Source: Tannerella sp.
GTDB taxonomy: Bacteria; Bacteroidota; Bacteroidia; Bacteroidales; Tannerellaceae
DNA length: 36,105 bases
Assembly (NCBI GenBank): GCA_031270465.1
Contig: JAISXP010000059.1
Span: 1 to 36,105, forward strand
Direction of reading: 5' to 3'
In this document: one piece after another, positions 8,231 to 17,547 of the stretch
Numbering within the stretch: position 1 is the first letter of the stretch
Layout of the letters: every line of letters begins with the position of its first letter
Translations under genes and position numbers: made by a program
The notes under the pieces: generated by a model
What the model saw: the letters and a program-made list of their open reading frames with translations, nothing else
The model's database searches: none
Told to the model about the DNA's origin: nothing

Positions 8231-10255
8231 TCACTCCTTTTTGTCGGCCAGGTACTGCAATTTGATCATCTCGTCCCGATATTGCGCCGCTTCGATGAAA
8301 TCCATCCGTTTGGCGGCTTCGGCCATCAACTTTTTCGACCGTTCGATGGCCTTTTCCAATTGCTCGCGGTTCATGTATTGCAGGACGGGATCGGCGACAA
8401 GCACCGGTTCGGGTTCCGTGTATGCATACTTTTCTATGGGCTTGGGGGGTTGCCTTTCGCTCAGGATCGAAACGGTGTTCTTTACGATTTGTTTCGGCGT
8501 GATACCGTGTTTAAGATTGTAGGCCAACTGTTTTTCGCGCCGGCGGTTGGTTTCGTCGATAGTCCGCCGCATGCTGTCCGTGATTTTGTCTGCATAAAAA
8601 ATCACCTTGCCGTTCACATTGCGTGCCGCCCGGCCGGCCGTTTGCGTCAACGAACGGTGTGAACGCAGAAAACCCTCCTTGTCGGCATCCAGCACTACAA
8701 CCAGCGAAACCATGGGCAAGTCCAATCCTTCGCGAAGAAGATTGACGCCCACAAGCACGTCGAACAGTCCGTTTCGCAAGTCGTCCATAATCCGTACGCG
8801 TTCCAGTGTTTCCACATCACTGTGGATATACCTGCACCGTATATCCATCCGTTCCAGATAGATCGTCAGTTCTTCCGCCATCCGTTTGGTGAGCGTCGTC
8901 ACCAGTACGCGCTCGTCTACCGCTGTCCGCTGTGCGATTTCTTCCATCAGGTCGTCGATCTGATTCAGGCTCGGACGCACTTCGATCACGGGATCAAGCA
9001 ATCCTGTCGGGCGGATAACCTGATCGACGACAACGCCTTCGCACCGCTGCAACTCAAATTCCGCGGGAGTGGCGCTTACGTATATCACATGCGGCGTCAG
9101 CGAATCGAACTCGGCAAACGTCAGAGGGCGGTTGTCCTTCGCCGCGGGAAGACGGAAGCCGTACTCAATCAGCGTCTCCTTGCGGGAATGGTCGCCGCCG
9201 TACATCGCCCTGATTTGCGGCACCGTGACGTGACTCTCGTCCACAATCAGCAGGAAGTCTCTCGGAAAATAGTCCAGCAGACAATACGGCCGCTCGCCCT
9301 CCGCCCGACCGTCGAAATACCGTGAATAATTCTCTATGCCCGTGCAGTGTCCCAGTTCCTGAATCATTTCCAGATCGAAAGAGACTCTTTCCTGCAACCG
9401 TTTTGCTTCCAGGTTTTTTCCCTGTCCGTGGAGATATTCGACCTGATGTCCCAGATCGACATGTATCTGTCCGAGTGCCATATTGATGCGTTCCTGTGTG
9501 GTCACGAAGAGGTTGGTCGGATAGATGTTCAACTGGCGCTGTTCGTCATATTCCTGCCCTGTCAGCGGATTGAACGAGGCAATCCGGTCGATCCGGTCGC
9601 CCCAAAACTCGATATGATAGGCCATCCCGTCGTAACTTTCGATGGAAGGGAAAATATCGACCGTATCGCCGTTTACTCTGAAACTGCCGCTCTTAAAATC
9701 GACCTTGTTGTTTACGTACAGCGCATTGACGAGCAGCCGCAACATGTTGTCGCGCGCTATATTCATCCCTGTTTCGAGATAAACGACTTTTTCGGCGAAG
9801 GCGCTTGGGTCGGCCATACCGTACAGACAGGAAACCGACGAAACGACAATCACATCCTTGCGTCCCGACAGCAGTGATGCCGTCGCTCGCAGACGCAGCT
9901 TGTCTATTTCGGCATTGATGGCGAGGTCTTTCTCGATGTAGGTATCCGTGCTCGGTATGTAGGCTTCGGGCTGATAATAATCGTAGTAGGAAACGAAATA
10001 CTCGACCGCGTTGCGGGGAAAGAAACTCTTGAACTCGCTGTACAGCTGGGCAGCCAGCGTTTTGTTGTGACTGAGTATAAGCGCGGGTTTCTGTACGTTG
10101 GCGATGACGTTGGCTATCGTAAATGTTTTGCCCGAACCCGTCACTCCCAGCAACGTCTGATACGGAATGCTGTGCATAATGCCCTCGGACAGTGCCTTGA
10201 TGGCTTCCGGCTGGTCGCCCGTGGGTTTAAATGGCGATTCGACTTTGAAACTCAT
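8231..10255 (-). CDS. uvrB: Excinuclease ABC subunit B
   Basis: The 674-residue protein is the standard length of UvrB, the DNA-damage verification helicase of nucleotide excision repair, which works with UvrA and UvrC in the cytoplasm. It has the Walker A motif GVTGSGKTFT near residue 40, the beta-hairpin YYDYYQPEAYIPSTDTYIEKD near residue 95, helicase motif II LLIVDESHV, and motif VI QTAGRAARN. The C-terminus has the UVR motif (EQLEKAIERSKKLM through DFIEAAQYRDEM) that contacts UvrC. It begins 3 bases after the stop of the PspC gene and is followed directly by the DUF1460 gene, so the three form one transcript. Confidence 0.98.
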   Translation of the reverse strand: MSFKVESPFKPTGDQPEAIKALSEGIMHSIPYQTLLGVTGSGKTFTIANVIANVQKPALILSHNKTLAAQLYSEFKSFFPRNAVEYFVSYYDYYQPEAYIPSTDTYIEKDLAINAEIDKLRLRATASLLSGRKDVIVVSSVSCLYGMADPSAFAEKVVYLETGMNIARDNMLRLLVNALYVNNKVDFKSGSFRVNGDTVDIFPSIESYDGMAYHIEFWGDRIDRIASFNPLTGQEYDEQRQLNIYPTNLFVTTQERINMALGQIHVDLGHQVEYLHGQGKNLEAKRLQERVSFDLEMIQELGHCTGIENYSRYFDGRAEGERPYCLLDYFPRDFLLIVDESHVTVPQIRAMYGGDHSRKETLIEYGFRLPAAKDNRPLTFAEFDSLTPHVIYVSATPAEFELQRCEGVVVDQVIRPTGLLDPVIEVRPSLNQIDDLMEEIAQRTAVDERVLVTTLTKRMAEELTIYLERMDIRCRYIHSDVETLERVRIMDDLRNGLFDVLVGVNLLREGLDLPMVSLVVVLDADKEGFLRSHRSLTQTAGRAARNVNGKVIFYADKITDSMRRTIDETNRRREKQLAYNLKHGITPKQIVKNTVSILSERQPPKPIEKYAYTEPEPVLVADPVLQYMNREQLEKAIERSKKLMAEAAKRMDFIEAAQYRDEMIKLQYLADKKE

Positions 10256-10258
10256 CTC

Positions 10259-10459
10259 TCAATTCTTTTTTTTCTGCGGAATGACTATCCATAATATCAG
10301 ATATGCCAGAAATCCCGAAAAAACCGTAAAAAGACTCAGCAGGATGTATCCGACCCGCACAAGTACAGGGTCAAGCCCGAAATACTCCGCAATGCCGCCA
10401 CATACGCCGGCTATCATTTTCTCTTCGTCCGAACGGTATAACCTTTTTGATGTATCCAT
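10259..10459 (-). CDS. PspC domain small membrane protein
   Basis: This 66-residue protein consists of one PspC domain: KRLYRSDEEKMIAGVCGGIAEYFGLDPVLVRVGY followed by one long hydrophobic helix (ILLSLFTVFSGFLAYLILWIVIP) and a Lys-rich tail. In Bacteroidota such stand-alone PspC proteins are common; in enterobacteria PspC takes part in sensing inner-membrane stress, but that role cannot be assumed here. It is the first gene of the operon with uvrB and is preceded by a good promoter. Confidence 0.9.
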   Translation of the reverse strand: MDTSKRLYRSDEEKMIAGVCGGIAEYFGLDPVLVRVGYILLSLFTVFSGFLAYLILWIVIPQKKKN

Positions 10460-10481
10460 GCTCTTTTTATTTTTTAAATGA

Positions 10482-10512
10482 CAAAATTACAACAAGGAAT
10501 AGACATCTCAAA
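10482..10512 (-). promoter_or_regulatory. Bacteroidota-type promoter for pspC-uvrB-DUF1460
   Basis: On the minus strand, TTTG (10512-10509), 19 bases, then TAATTTTG (10489-10482) match the -33/-7 consensus. Transcription would start near 10475, about 15 bases before the PspC ATG at 10459. Confidence 0.65.
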
Positions 10513-10811
10513 ATTCGACACGATTTTTTTTGTTTACCGTGACGTGTTAGATTCAGGATTTTTAAAAAAATAAATTGTTCCGTTATTCAGTCATTCAGAC
10601 ATTTAATACCCAATCAGCATTTCAAAATACGCATCGGGATCGGAATCCGGCAGAAGATCGTACAGCAATCATTCTCCGGATGAAGACAAAACTTTTGAGA
10701 CAGCCCCGTTCGGTTTCGAAACATTCGCTTATTGTTTATTTTAACATTCTTGAAAAGCAGTAATTGCCTTGCCGTAAAAGTGCCTTGCAGTTGATTTTTC
10801 ATTATGTTAAA
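10513..10811. other. Intergenic stretch between divergent operons, no feature recognised
   Basis: This AT-rich stretch lies between the pspC promoter (minus) and the xylose regulatory region (plus). Short open frames occur on both strands but show no family resemblance. No tRNA, hairpin terminator or repeat was found. Confidence 0.5.
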
Positions 10812-10844
10812 GAGACAATAAGAATAATGGCCTTATTGTGTCTC
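10812..10844. promoter_or_regulatory. Inverted repeat upstream of the xylose operon, possible operator
   Basis: ACAATAAG (10815-10822) is repeated inverted as CTTATTGT (10832-10839), and the flanks GAGACA (10812-10817) and TGTCTC (10839-10844) are also complementary. The dyad is AT-rich and centred about 140 bases upstream of the Nudix regulator start and about 100 bases upstream of its -7 box. It has no T-run and no gene ends here, so an operator is more likely than a terminator. It may be the binding site of the Nudix regulator or of another catabolite regulator. Confidence 0.45.
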
Positions 10845-10924
10845 ATACAATTTGCAATTTATTACGTTTCATATATTTAACATGATTTTATTCAGCAATG
10901 TATCGGACGTATGGTTTTTATGCA

Positions 10925-10932
10925 TACATTTG
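10925..10932 (+). promoter_or_regulatory. -7 element of the xylose operon promoter
   Basis: TACATTTG matches the Bacteroidota -7 consensus TAnnTTTG. No TTTG is found 19-21 bases upstream, so the -33 element is weak, as is common for activated promoters. Transcription would start near 10938, about 29 bases before the ATG at 10967. Confidence 0.5.
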
Positions 10933-10966
10933 CATCCAAGTTTAAACAGTGAAAGGATGCTTCGCC

Positions 10967-11707
10967 ATGAAGACTAATTTTATTCATACTTATGTTTCTG
11001 TGGACTGTATCGTGCTGGGTTTCGACAACGACCAGTTGAATGTGTTGCTGGTGCAACTCGACCGTGAAAAAATCGGGGATAAAAGCCTGAAACTTCCAGG
11101 TAGCCTGATATACGATCACGAAGACGTGGACGATGCCGCCCAACGGATACTGTTTGAGTTGACGGGTATTAAACGGATGAACCTTAGGCAATTTAGATGT
11201 TTTGCCTCGCCTGACCGCGCCAGTCATCCCGACGACATCAAATGGATGGACAAAGCGTATCATCCGAATATAAACCGCCTGATAACAGTCGCATACCTGT
11301 CTTTATGCAAGATTGACAAAAAACTGAACAACGTCTCGAAGTACAAATCTACGCAGTGGCGGCGGTTAAACGATCTGCCGCAGATGCCGTTTGACCATAA
11401 CCTGATTGTGAAAGCGGCGCGCAGGGAAATCGAACGCTGGGTGGAACACGACCCCGCCATCGTGTTCGAGCTGTTGCCGCACAAGTTTACAATCAGCCAG
11501 TTTCATGCGCTGCACGAAGCCGTTTACAATCGAAAAATCGACATCCGCAATTTCCACAAAAAGGTAAAAAACATGCCGTATATCGTGGCGCTGGACGAGA
11601 AGCAAAAAAACGTGACACATCGTGCGGCGCGTTACTACAAGTTTGACAAGACAATCTACAAAACGACTAAAAAACAATTTATCATACTTAATTTTACACA
11701 TTTATGA
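10967..11707 (+). CDS. Nudix-fold transcriptional regulator of xylose use (NrtR/AraR-like)
   Basis: The 246-residue protein has an N-terminal Nudix fold (about residues 5-140) and a C-terminal winged helix-turn-helix (LLPHKFTISQFHALHEAVYNRKIDIRNFHKKV). The Nudix box is degenerate: the expected REUxEE is replaced by RILFEL, so the metal-binding glutamates are largely lost and the domain probably senses a sugar or sugar phosphate rather than hydrolysing nucleotides. Bacteroides thetaiotaomicron uses Nudix-type regulators of this kind for arabinose and xylose genes. ATG 10967 was chosen over GTG 10949 because MKTNFIHTYVSVD starts the fold directly. Its end overlaps the xylB start (ATGA), indicating coupled translation and direct control of this operon. 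Confidence 0.88.
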   Translation: MKTNFIHTYVSVDCIVLGFDNDQLNVLLVQLDREKIGDKSLKLPGSLIYDHEDVDDAAQRILFELTGIKRMNLRQFRCFASPDRASHPDDIKWMDKAYHPNINRLITVAYLSLCKIDKKLNNVSKYKSTQWRRLNDLPQMPFDHNLIVKAARREIERWVEHDPAIVFELLPHKFTISQFHALHEAVYNRKIDIRNFHKKVKNMPYIVALDEKQKNVTHRAARYYKFDKTIYKTTKKQFIILNFTHL

Positions 11708-13200
11708 AATACTTATCCGGTTATGACATAGGAAGTTCGTCCGTCAAGGCGTGTCTGGTAGACGCGGAAAGCGGTAAAATAGTGGCTTCGGATTTCTTTC
11801 CGAAGGAAGAGATGAAAATTACGGCGGTACAATCCGGCTGGGCTGAACAGGAGCCGTCCGAGTGGTGGACGAATCTGGCACTTGCGCACCGTTCCGTGAT
11901 GCAAAAGGCCGGCGCCAGGGGAGACGAGATACTGGCTATCGGCGTGACATGGCAGATGCACGGACTGGTGCTGACCGACAGGGACAAACGGGTTCTTCGC
12001 CCGTCCATTATCTGGTGCGACAGCCGCGCTGTTCCGTACGGCGAGAAAGCGTTCGACGCCATCGGCCGGGAGAAATGCCTGTCGCGACTGCTGAACTCGC
12101 CGGGCAATTTCACGGCATCCAAACTCGCATGGGTGAAAGAGCATGAGCCGCATGTGTTTGAGCGAATCGACAAACTGATGCTGCCCGGCGACTATATCGC
12201 CATGAAACTGACGGGCGATGCAGCGGTGACCGTCGAAGGCCTGTCGGAAGGTATTTTCTGGGATTTCAAAACGAACACGCTCTCGGACGACGTGCTGAAT
12301 CATTACGGCATACCGCGCAGCTTTTTCCCCGAAATAAAACCTGTTTTCGGCATACAGGGATACGTTTCGGCCGAGGCGGCAAGAGAACTCGGACTGAAAG
12401 AAGGCATCCCCGTGACCTACCGCGCGGGTGACCAGCCAAACAATGCGCTGTCGCTAAACGTTTTTGAGCCGGGCGAAATCGCTTCCACGGCGGGGACGTC
12501 GGGCGTAGTCTACGGGATTCTGGACAAACTGAACTACGACGTGCAGTCTCGCGTAAACACTTTTGCACATGTGAATTATACTCCCGAACAAATCCGTCTC
12601 GGCGTGCTACTCTGCATCAACGGAACGGGAATTCTAAATTCATGGATGAAGCGGAATCTGGCGGTCGAAGGGCTTTCGTACGACGGGATGAATCACCTCG
12701 CCGCACAGTCGCCCATCGGAGCCAAAGGGCTGTCCGTTATCCCGTTCGGCAACGGCGCAGAGCGCGTACTGGGTAACAGGGACATCAACTGTTCGCTGCA
12801 CGGCATCAATTTCAATATACACGACAGGCGGGATGTCCTGCGCGCATCGCAGGAAGGCATCGTTTTCTCGTACGAATACGGCATGGAGATTATGCGCGAA
12901 ATGGGCATACAGATACATACCGTCAGGGCCGGACGCGCGAATATGTTCCTCAGTCCTGTTTTTGTACAGACCCTGTCGGGGCTGAGCGGCGCAACAATAG
13001 AATTGTACAATACCGACGGAGCCGCGGGCGCAGCCAAAGGCGCAGGTATCGGCGCAGGATTCTACGCTTCGCACAATGAAGCATTTGCGAGCCTTGAGAA
13101 ACTGTCGGTCGTCGAACCCGATGTTCACAGCAGGGAGGCATACCGCGAAGCGTACGAAAAATGGAAAAGATTAGTCGCAATACATAAACAGTCAACATGA
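11704..13200 (+). CDS. xylB: Xylulokinase (FGGY family)
   Basis: The 498-residue protein phosphorylates D-xylulose to xylulose 5-phosphate, the entry point to the pentose phosphate pathway. FGGY-kinase features are clear: SGYDIGSSSVKACLVD as phosphate-1 loop, GVTWQMHGLVLTD typical of xylulokinases, and YRAGDQPNNALSLNVFEPG, whose Asp is the catalytic base, followed by the STAGTSGVVYG phosphate-2 region. The length is normal. The start overlaps the stop of the regulator gene, and its own stop overlaps the start of the GH30 gene by the same ATGA pattern. Context with xylA and xylE makes xylulose by far the most likely substrate. Confidence 0.95.
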   Translation: MKYLSGYDIGSSSVKACLVDAESGKIVASDFFPKEEMKITAVQSGWAEQEPSEWWTNLALAHRSVMQKAGARGDEILAIGVTWQMHGLVLTDRDKRVLRPSIIWCDSRAVPYGEKAFDAIGREKCLSRLLNSPGNFTASKLAWVKEHEPHVFERIDKLMLPGDYIAMKLTGDAAVTVEGLSEGIFWDFKTNTLSDDVLNHYGIPRSFFPEIKPVFGIQGYVSAEAARELGLKEGIPVTYRAGDQPNNALSLNVFEPGEIASTAGTSGVVYGILDKLNYDVQSRVNTFAHVNYTPEQIRLGVLLCINGTGILNSWMKRNLAVEGLSYDGMNHLAAQSPIGAKGLSVIPFGNGAERVLGNRDINCSLHGINFNIHDRRDVLRASQEGIVFSYEYGMEIMREMGIQIHTVRAGRANMFLSPVFVQTLSGLSGATIELYNTDGAAGAAKGAGIGAGFYASHNEAFASLEKLSVVEPDVHSREAYREAYEKWKRLVAIHKQST

Positions 13201-14606
13201 TGAGAAAAACAGTTCTTATTATCGGAGTGGCCTGCCTGGTCGCCGCCTGCGAGGAGGTTGAGGAGGCGGGATGGGTAAGCACAACGCCCGAAAGCAGCTT
13301 TGCCGAACAGCCCGCCCTCACACTGTTCTCGACGACGGAGAATATGATAACAGACGTGACAGTCCATACGGACAGGAAGCTGCAGAAAATCGAGGGCTTC
13401 GGCGGATGTTTCAACGAACTGGGCTGGGTGACGATTTCGTCGCTGAACGAAGCCGATCGCGACATCGTCATCAGAGACCTGTTCAGCCCGGCAGGGATGA
13501 ATTTCACGTTCTGCCGGATGCCTGTCGGGGCAAACGATTTTGCGCGCGACTGGTATTCGTACAATGAAACGGACGGCGATTTCGAGATGAAGAATTTCTC
13601 GATCGACAACGACCGTGAAACGCTGATACCCTTCATCCGCGCCGCCCGGAAAGTCAACCGCTCCCTCCGCATCTGGGCGTCGCCGTGGAGTCCGCCGACG
13701 TGGATGAAATACGGCAGGCATTACGCCTGTCGCGCGGGCGGCGAACTGAACGGCCTCGAGGGCGACCCCGGCGCCTCGCAGGAAGGCACAAACATGTTTA
13801 TCCAGAAAGCGGAATATTTCGAAGCCTACGCGCTGTATTTCCGCAAGTTCATCGAGGCATACCGCCGCGAAGGCATCAAAATCGAAATGGTCGCCCCGCA
13901 AAACGAATTCAACTCGTGCCAGATATTCCCCTCGTGCACATGGACGGCCGACGGGCTGAGCACCTTTATCGGCGACTATCTCGGCCCGCAGATGAAGAAA
14001 ACCGGCGTCAGGGTTATGCTCGGCACGATGGAACGCCCCAATCATCTGCTGGTCGACACCGTCATGCAGCGCAAAAGCGGCACGTACATCACCGACATCG
14101 GGTTCCAGTGGGCAGGCAAGGATGCCATCGCCAAGATACACGAGACGTATCCGGACATCCGCCTGATGCAGAGCGAAAGCGAGTGCGGAAACGGTAAAAA
14201 CTCCTGGGAATACTGCTTCTACACCTGGGAACTGATGAAGCATTACTTTAACCACGGCATCTCGTCGTACATGTACTGGAACATCTCGCTCGATGCGGAC
14301 GCCGCCGACAATCGCTGGAAATGGCCGCAAAATTCGCTGATATCCGTGGATATGCAGAATAAAACGTATCGATACAACCCCGAATATTACCTGATGAAGC
14401 ATCTCAGCCATTTTGTGAAACCGGGGGCGCGACGGCTTGCGACGGAAGGCGACGACAACGTCCTCGCATTCGTCAATCCGAACAGATCAATCGTCCTGCT
14501 GACTGCCAATGCGACGGCGAAAACGAAGAGAATGACCGTCAAGGCCGGCAAGCGGATGTTTGCCGTCACGGTTGCCCCGCAGTCGATCAATACATTTATA
14601 TTATAA
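13197..14606 (+). CDS. GH30-family glycoside hydrolase lipoprotein (glucosylceramidase-like)
   Basis: The 469-residue protein starts with a lipoprotein signal ending in LVAAC (Cys18), so it is probably anchored in a membrane facing the periplasm or surface. The fold is GH30: IEGFGGCFNELGW near residue 65, WASPWSPPTWMKYG near 160, acid/base Glu237 in APQNEFNS, and likely nucleophile Glu327 in LMQSESECG. The C-terminal beta domain ends with APQSINTFIL. GH30 enzymes cleave beta-glucosides, beta-xylosides, beta-1,6-glucans or glucuronoxylan. Its place between xylB and xylA, with ATGA overlap to xylB, suggests it releases xylose or a xylo-oligosaccharide for this operon. The subfamily was not determined. 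Confidence 0.9.
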   Translation: MMRKTVLIIGVACLVAACEEVEEAGWVSTTPESSFAEQPALTLFSTTENMITDVTVHTDRKLQKIEGFGGCFNELGWVTISSLNEADRDIVIRDLFSPAGMNFTFCRMPVGANDFARDWYSYNETDGDFEMKNFSIDNDRETLIPFIRAARKVNRSLRIWASPWSPPTWMKYGRHYACRAGGELNGLEGDPGASQEGTNMFIQKAEYFEAYALYFRKFIEAYRREGIKIEMVAPQNEFNSCQIFPSCTWTADGLSTFIGDYLGPQMKKTGVRVMLGTMERPNHLLVDTVMQRKSGTYITDIGFQWAGKDAIAKIHETYPDIRLMQSESECGNGKNSWEYCFYTWELMKHYFNHGISSYMYWNISLDADAADNRWKWPQNSLISVDMQNKTYRYNPEYYLMKHLSHFVKPGARRLATEGDDNVLAFVNPNRSIVLLTANATAKTKRMTVKAGKRMFAVTVAPQSINTFIL

Positions 14607-14676
14607 AACCGGCTCCGCGATGAACAGGAAGGCATATTCGGCACCCGGCTCAAGACACGGATTGAGGTTTCATACT

Positions 14677-14714
14677 CCCGGTGTCAGGGGAAGCCGTCTT
14701 CCCGGCGTCAGGGG
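14677..14714 (+). repeat. Pair of 14-base direct repeats in the GH30-xylA gap
   Basis: CCCGGTGTCAGGGG (14677-14690) and CCCGGCGTCAGGGG (14701-14714) differ by one base and are spaced 24 bases start to start. Each is itself nearly self-complementary (CCC and GGG ends). They lie in the 181-base gap before xylA, where no consensus promoter was found. They could be paired regulator sites or small hairpins that adjust xylA expression. Confidence 0.5.
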
Positions 14715-14787
14715 CAGAGTCGCAAGAGTTAAAAGATTTGGCATTAATAAACAAATAACATATTATTCATTTTAAATATAGACAATT

Positions 14788-16116
14788 ATGAAAGTTTTGA
14801 AAGGAAGTAAAGAGTTTTTTCCCGGAATCGGGACAATCACATTTGAAGGAAGAGAGAGCAGGAATCCGCTGGCATTTCACTGGTATGACGAAAGCCGGAC
14901 TGTGCTGGGCAGGAGCATGAAGGACTGGTTTCGTTTTTCGATGGCATACTGGCATACGCTGTGTGCCGAGGGCGGCGACCCGTTTGGCCCGGGCACGAAG
15001 AAGTTCCCGTGGAACGATGCCCCGGACGCCATCAGCCGCGCCAAATACAAGATGGATGCGGCGTTCGAGTTCATGACAAAAATCGGCATTCCGTTCTACT
15101 GTTTCCATGACGTTGATCTGGTGGACGAAGGCAGCAGTTTCGCCGAATACGAAAGCAATCTGGCTAAAATCGTGGACTATGCAAAGGAGAAACAGGCGGC
15201 ATCGGGCATCAAACTGCTGTGGGGTACCGCCAACGTGTTCAGCAATCCGCGCTACATGAACGGCGCCGCGACGAATCCCAACTTCGCCTCCGCAGCATGG
15301 GCGGGCGGACAAATCAAGAACGCCATCGATGCTACCATCGCGCTGGGCGGCTCGAACTACGTCTTCTGGGGTGGACGCGAAGGATACATGAGCCTGCTCA
15401 ATACTGACATGAAACGCGAAAAAGATCACCTGGCCATGATGCTCGGCATCGCCCGCGACTACGGACGCCGAAACGGCTTCGAGGGCACGTTCCTCATCGA
15501 ACCCAAACCGATGGAACCGACCAAGCATCAGTATGACTTCGATAGCGAAACGGTCATCGGATTCCTGCGCCACTACGGACTGGACAGGGATTTCAAGGTC
15601 AACATCGAGGTAAATCATGCGACGCTGGCTGGCCACACGTTCGAACATGAACTGCAGACGGCAGCCGACGCCGGACTGCTCGGCTCGATCGACGCCAACC
15701 GCGGCGACTACCAGAATGGCTGGGATACAGACCAGTTCCCGGTGAACCTCTACGAACTCGTACAAGCCATGCTCGTCATCGTCGAATACGGCGGATTCAC
15801 GACCGGCGGCACGAACTTCGACGCCAAGACGCGTCGGAACTCGACCGACCTCGAAGACATCTTCATCGCCCACATCTCCGGCATGGATGCGTTTGCCCGC
15901 GCACTGGTCGTGGCAGCCGACGTGCTCGAGAAATCGGACTACGCCAAATGGCGCAAGGCACGCTACGCCTCGTACGACGCGGGCGACGGCAAGGCGTTCG
16001 AAGAAGGCAAACTGACCCTCGAAGACCTGCGCGACATCGCAGCCCGAAGCGGCGAGCCGGCGCAAATCAGCGGCAAGCAGGAACTGTATGAAGCACTCAT
16101 CAACCTCTACATCTAA
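14788..16116 (+). CDS. xylA: Xylose isomerase
   Basis: The 442-residue protein converts D-xylose to D-xylulose using two divalent metal ions. It is a group II isomerase: [13 protein letters not shown] contains catalytic His107 and Asp110; metal-binding residues lie in [36 protein letters not shown] and [11 protein letters not shown]; the substrate-end motif GWDTDQFP follows. Length and sequence are typical of Bacteroidota XylA, the type also found in anaerobic gut fungi. It lies 12 bases upstream of xylE, so the two share a transcript, probably with the regulator-xylB-GH30 genes upstream. Confidence 0.98.
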   Translation: MKVLKGSKEFFPGIGTITFEGRESRNPLAFHWYDESRTVLGRSMKDWFRFSMAYWHTLCAEGGDPFGPGTKKFPWNDAPDAISRAKYKMDAAFEFMTKIGIPFYCFHDVDLVDEGSSFAEYESNLAKIVDYAKEKQAASGIKLLWGTANVFSNPRYMNGAATNPNFASAAWAGGQIKNAIDATIALGGSNYVFWGGREGYMSLLNTDMKREKDHLAMMLGIARDYGRRNGFEGTFLIEPKPMEPTKHQYDFDSETVIGFLRHYGLDRDFKVNIEVNHATLAGHTFEHELQTAADAGLLGSIDANRGDYQNGWDTDQFPVNLYELVQAMLVIVEYGGFTTGGTNFDAKTRRNSTDLEDIFIAHISGMDAFARALVVAADVLEKSDYAKWRKARYASYDAGDGKAFEEGKLTLEDLRDIAARSGEPAQISGKQELYEALINLYI

Positions 16117-16128
16117 AATGCAAGCAAA

Positions 16129-17526
16129 ATGTCTGACGCTGAAAACGGAAACAAACTGTATCTCTACGCCATCACGCTCGTAGCCGTTCTGGGAGGCCTG
16201 CTCTTCGGATACGATACGGCCGTCATATCGGGAGCCGAGAAGGGACTGGAGGTATTCTTCTCGCGGGCAACCGATTTCGAGTACAACAAACTGCTGCACG
16301 GCCTGGCGTCGTCGAGCGCGCTGATAGGATGCGTGCTTGGAGGCGCCATTTCGGGCATGCTCGCCTCCCGCCTGGGACGGCGAAACTCGTTGCGCCTCGC
16401 CGCCGTGCTGTTCTTCCTCTCGGCACTGGGGTCGTACCGTCCCGAATTTCTCTTCTTCGAGAAGGGCGTGCCCACGTTCGAACTGTTCGTCGCCTTCAAC
16501 CTCTACCGCATACTGGGAGGTATCGGCGTCGGACTGGCATCGGCCGTATGCCCGATGTACATCGCCGAAATTGCACCGTCGAACATCCGCGGCACGCTGG
16601 TTTCATGGAACCAGTTTGCCATCATCTTCGGTATGCTGGTCGTGTATTTCGTCAACTACCTCATACTTGGCGGTCACGACGCGGCCGACGAATGGTCTGC
16701 CACGGTCGGCTGGCGGCAAATGTTCGTTTCCGAAGCCTGGCCTGCCGCCCTGTTCGGGATTCTCCTCTTCTTTGTTCCCAGGACGCCGCGCTATCTCGTC
16801 CTGATACAGCAGGAAACGAAAGCGCTCGACATATTGACAAGAATCAACGGAGCATCGAAGGCCGGCGAAATACTCTCGGAAATCAGAGACACGCTGAAGG
16901 AGAAAACCGAAAAGATATTCACCTACGGCGTCACTGTGATTATAATCGGCATCCTGCTGTCCGTCTTCCAGCAGGCCATCGGAATCAATGCCGTACTCTA
17001 CTACGCTCCCCGCATCTTCGAAAGCGCAGGTGCCGAAGGTGGCGGCATGATGCAAACCGTCATCATGGGCGTGGTGAACATCACCTTCACGCTGGTAGCC
17101 ATTTTCACTGTCGACCGTTTCGGGCGCAAGCCGCTGCTTATCATCGGCTCCATCGGAATGGCCGCCGGCGCCTTTGCAGTAGCCGTTTCCGACCATCTGG
17201 GGTTGCAGGGACTCATTCCGGTTCTCTCCGTAATCATTTATGCCGCCTTCTTCATGATGTCGTGGGGGCCGATATGCTGGGTGCTGATCTCCGAAATATT
17301 TCCGAACACCATCCGCGGCCAGGCCATAGCCATTGCCGTCGCCTTCCAGTGGATATTCAACTACATCGTATCATCCACTTTCCCGGCGCTCTACGTCTTC
17401 AGCCCGATGGTAGCCTACGGACTTTACGGCACCATCTGCCTCGGCGCAGCCTTCTTCGTCTGGAAATGGGTGCCCGAGACGAAAGGCAAGACGCTGGAAG
17501 ACATGACGCGCCTCTGGCGTAAATAA
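16129..17526 (+). CDS. xylE: D-xylose:H+ symporter (MFS sugar porter)
   Basis: The 465-residue protein has about twelve membrane helices and the sugar-porter signatures: LLFGYDTAVISGAEKGLE in helix 1, SRLGRRNSLRLA in the helix 2-3 loop, RILGGIGVGLASAVCPMYIAE in helix 4-5, QQAIGINAVLYYAP in helix 7, DRFGRKPLLIIG in helix 8-9 and WVPETKGKTLEDM at the end. The QQ-x-IN-x-YY motif and the context make xylose the likely substrate. It completes the pathway: uptake (XylE), isomerisation (XylA), phosphorylation (XylB). Confidence 0.95.
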   Translation: MSDAENGNKLYLYAITLVAVLGGLLFGYDTAVISGAEKGLEVFFSRATDFEYNKLLHGLASSSALIGCVLGGAISGMLASRLGRRNSLRLAAVLFFLSALGSYRPEFLFFEKGVPTFELFVAFNLYRILGGIGVGLASAVCPMYIAEIAPSNIRGTLVSWNQFAIIFGMLVVYFVNYLILGGHDAADEWSATVGWRQMFVSEAWPAALFGILLFFVPRTPRYLVLIQQETKALDILTRINGASKAGEILSEIRDTLKEKTEKIFTYGVTVIIIGILLSVFQQAIGINAVLYYAPRIFESAGAEGGGMMQTVIMGVVNITFTLVAIFTVDRFGRKPLLIIGSIGMAAGAFAVAVSDHLGLQGLIPVLSVIIYAAFFMMSWGPICWVLISEIFPNTIRGQAIAIAVAFQWIFNYIVSSTFPALYVFSPMVAYGLYGTICLGAAFFVWKWVPETKGKTLEDMTRLWRK

Positions 17527-17547
17527 CGTCTCCGGATCGCCGTGTCC

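Noticed and set aside
10560-10802. Short open frames on both strands in the intergenic region
   Set aside because: About 60 codons each, no family resemblance and no promoter or start context; treated as non-coding.
13125-14411. 428-codon open frame antisense to the GH30 gene
   Set aside because: No motif is visible, and the GH30 catalytic motifs and lipobox are clear on the other strand.
14767-16299. 510-codon open frame on the minus strand
   Set aside because: It lies antisense to xylA, whose motifs are unmistakable; its translation shows no family resemblance and reflects the GC-rich codon pattern of xylA.
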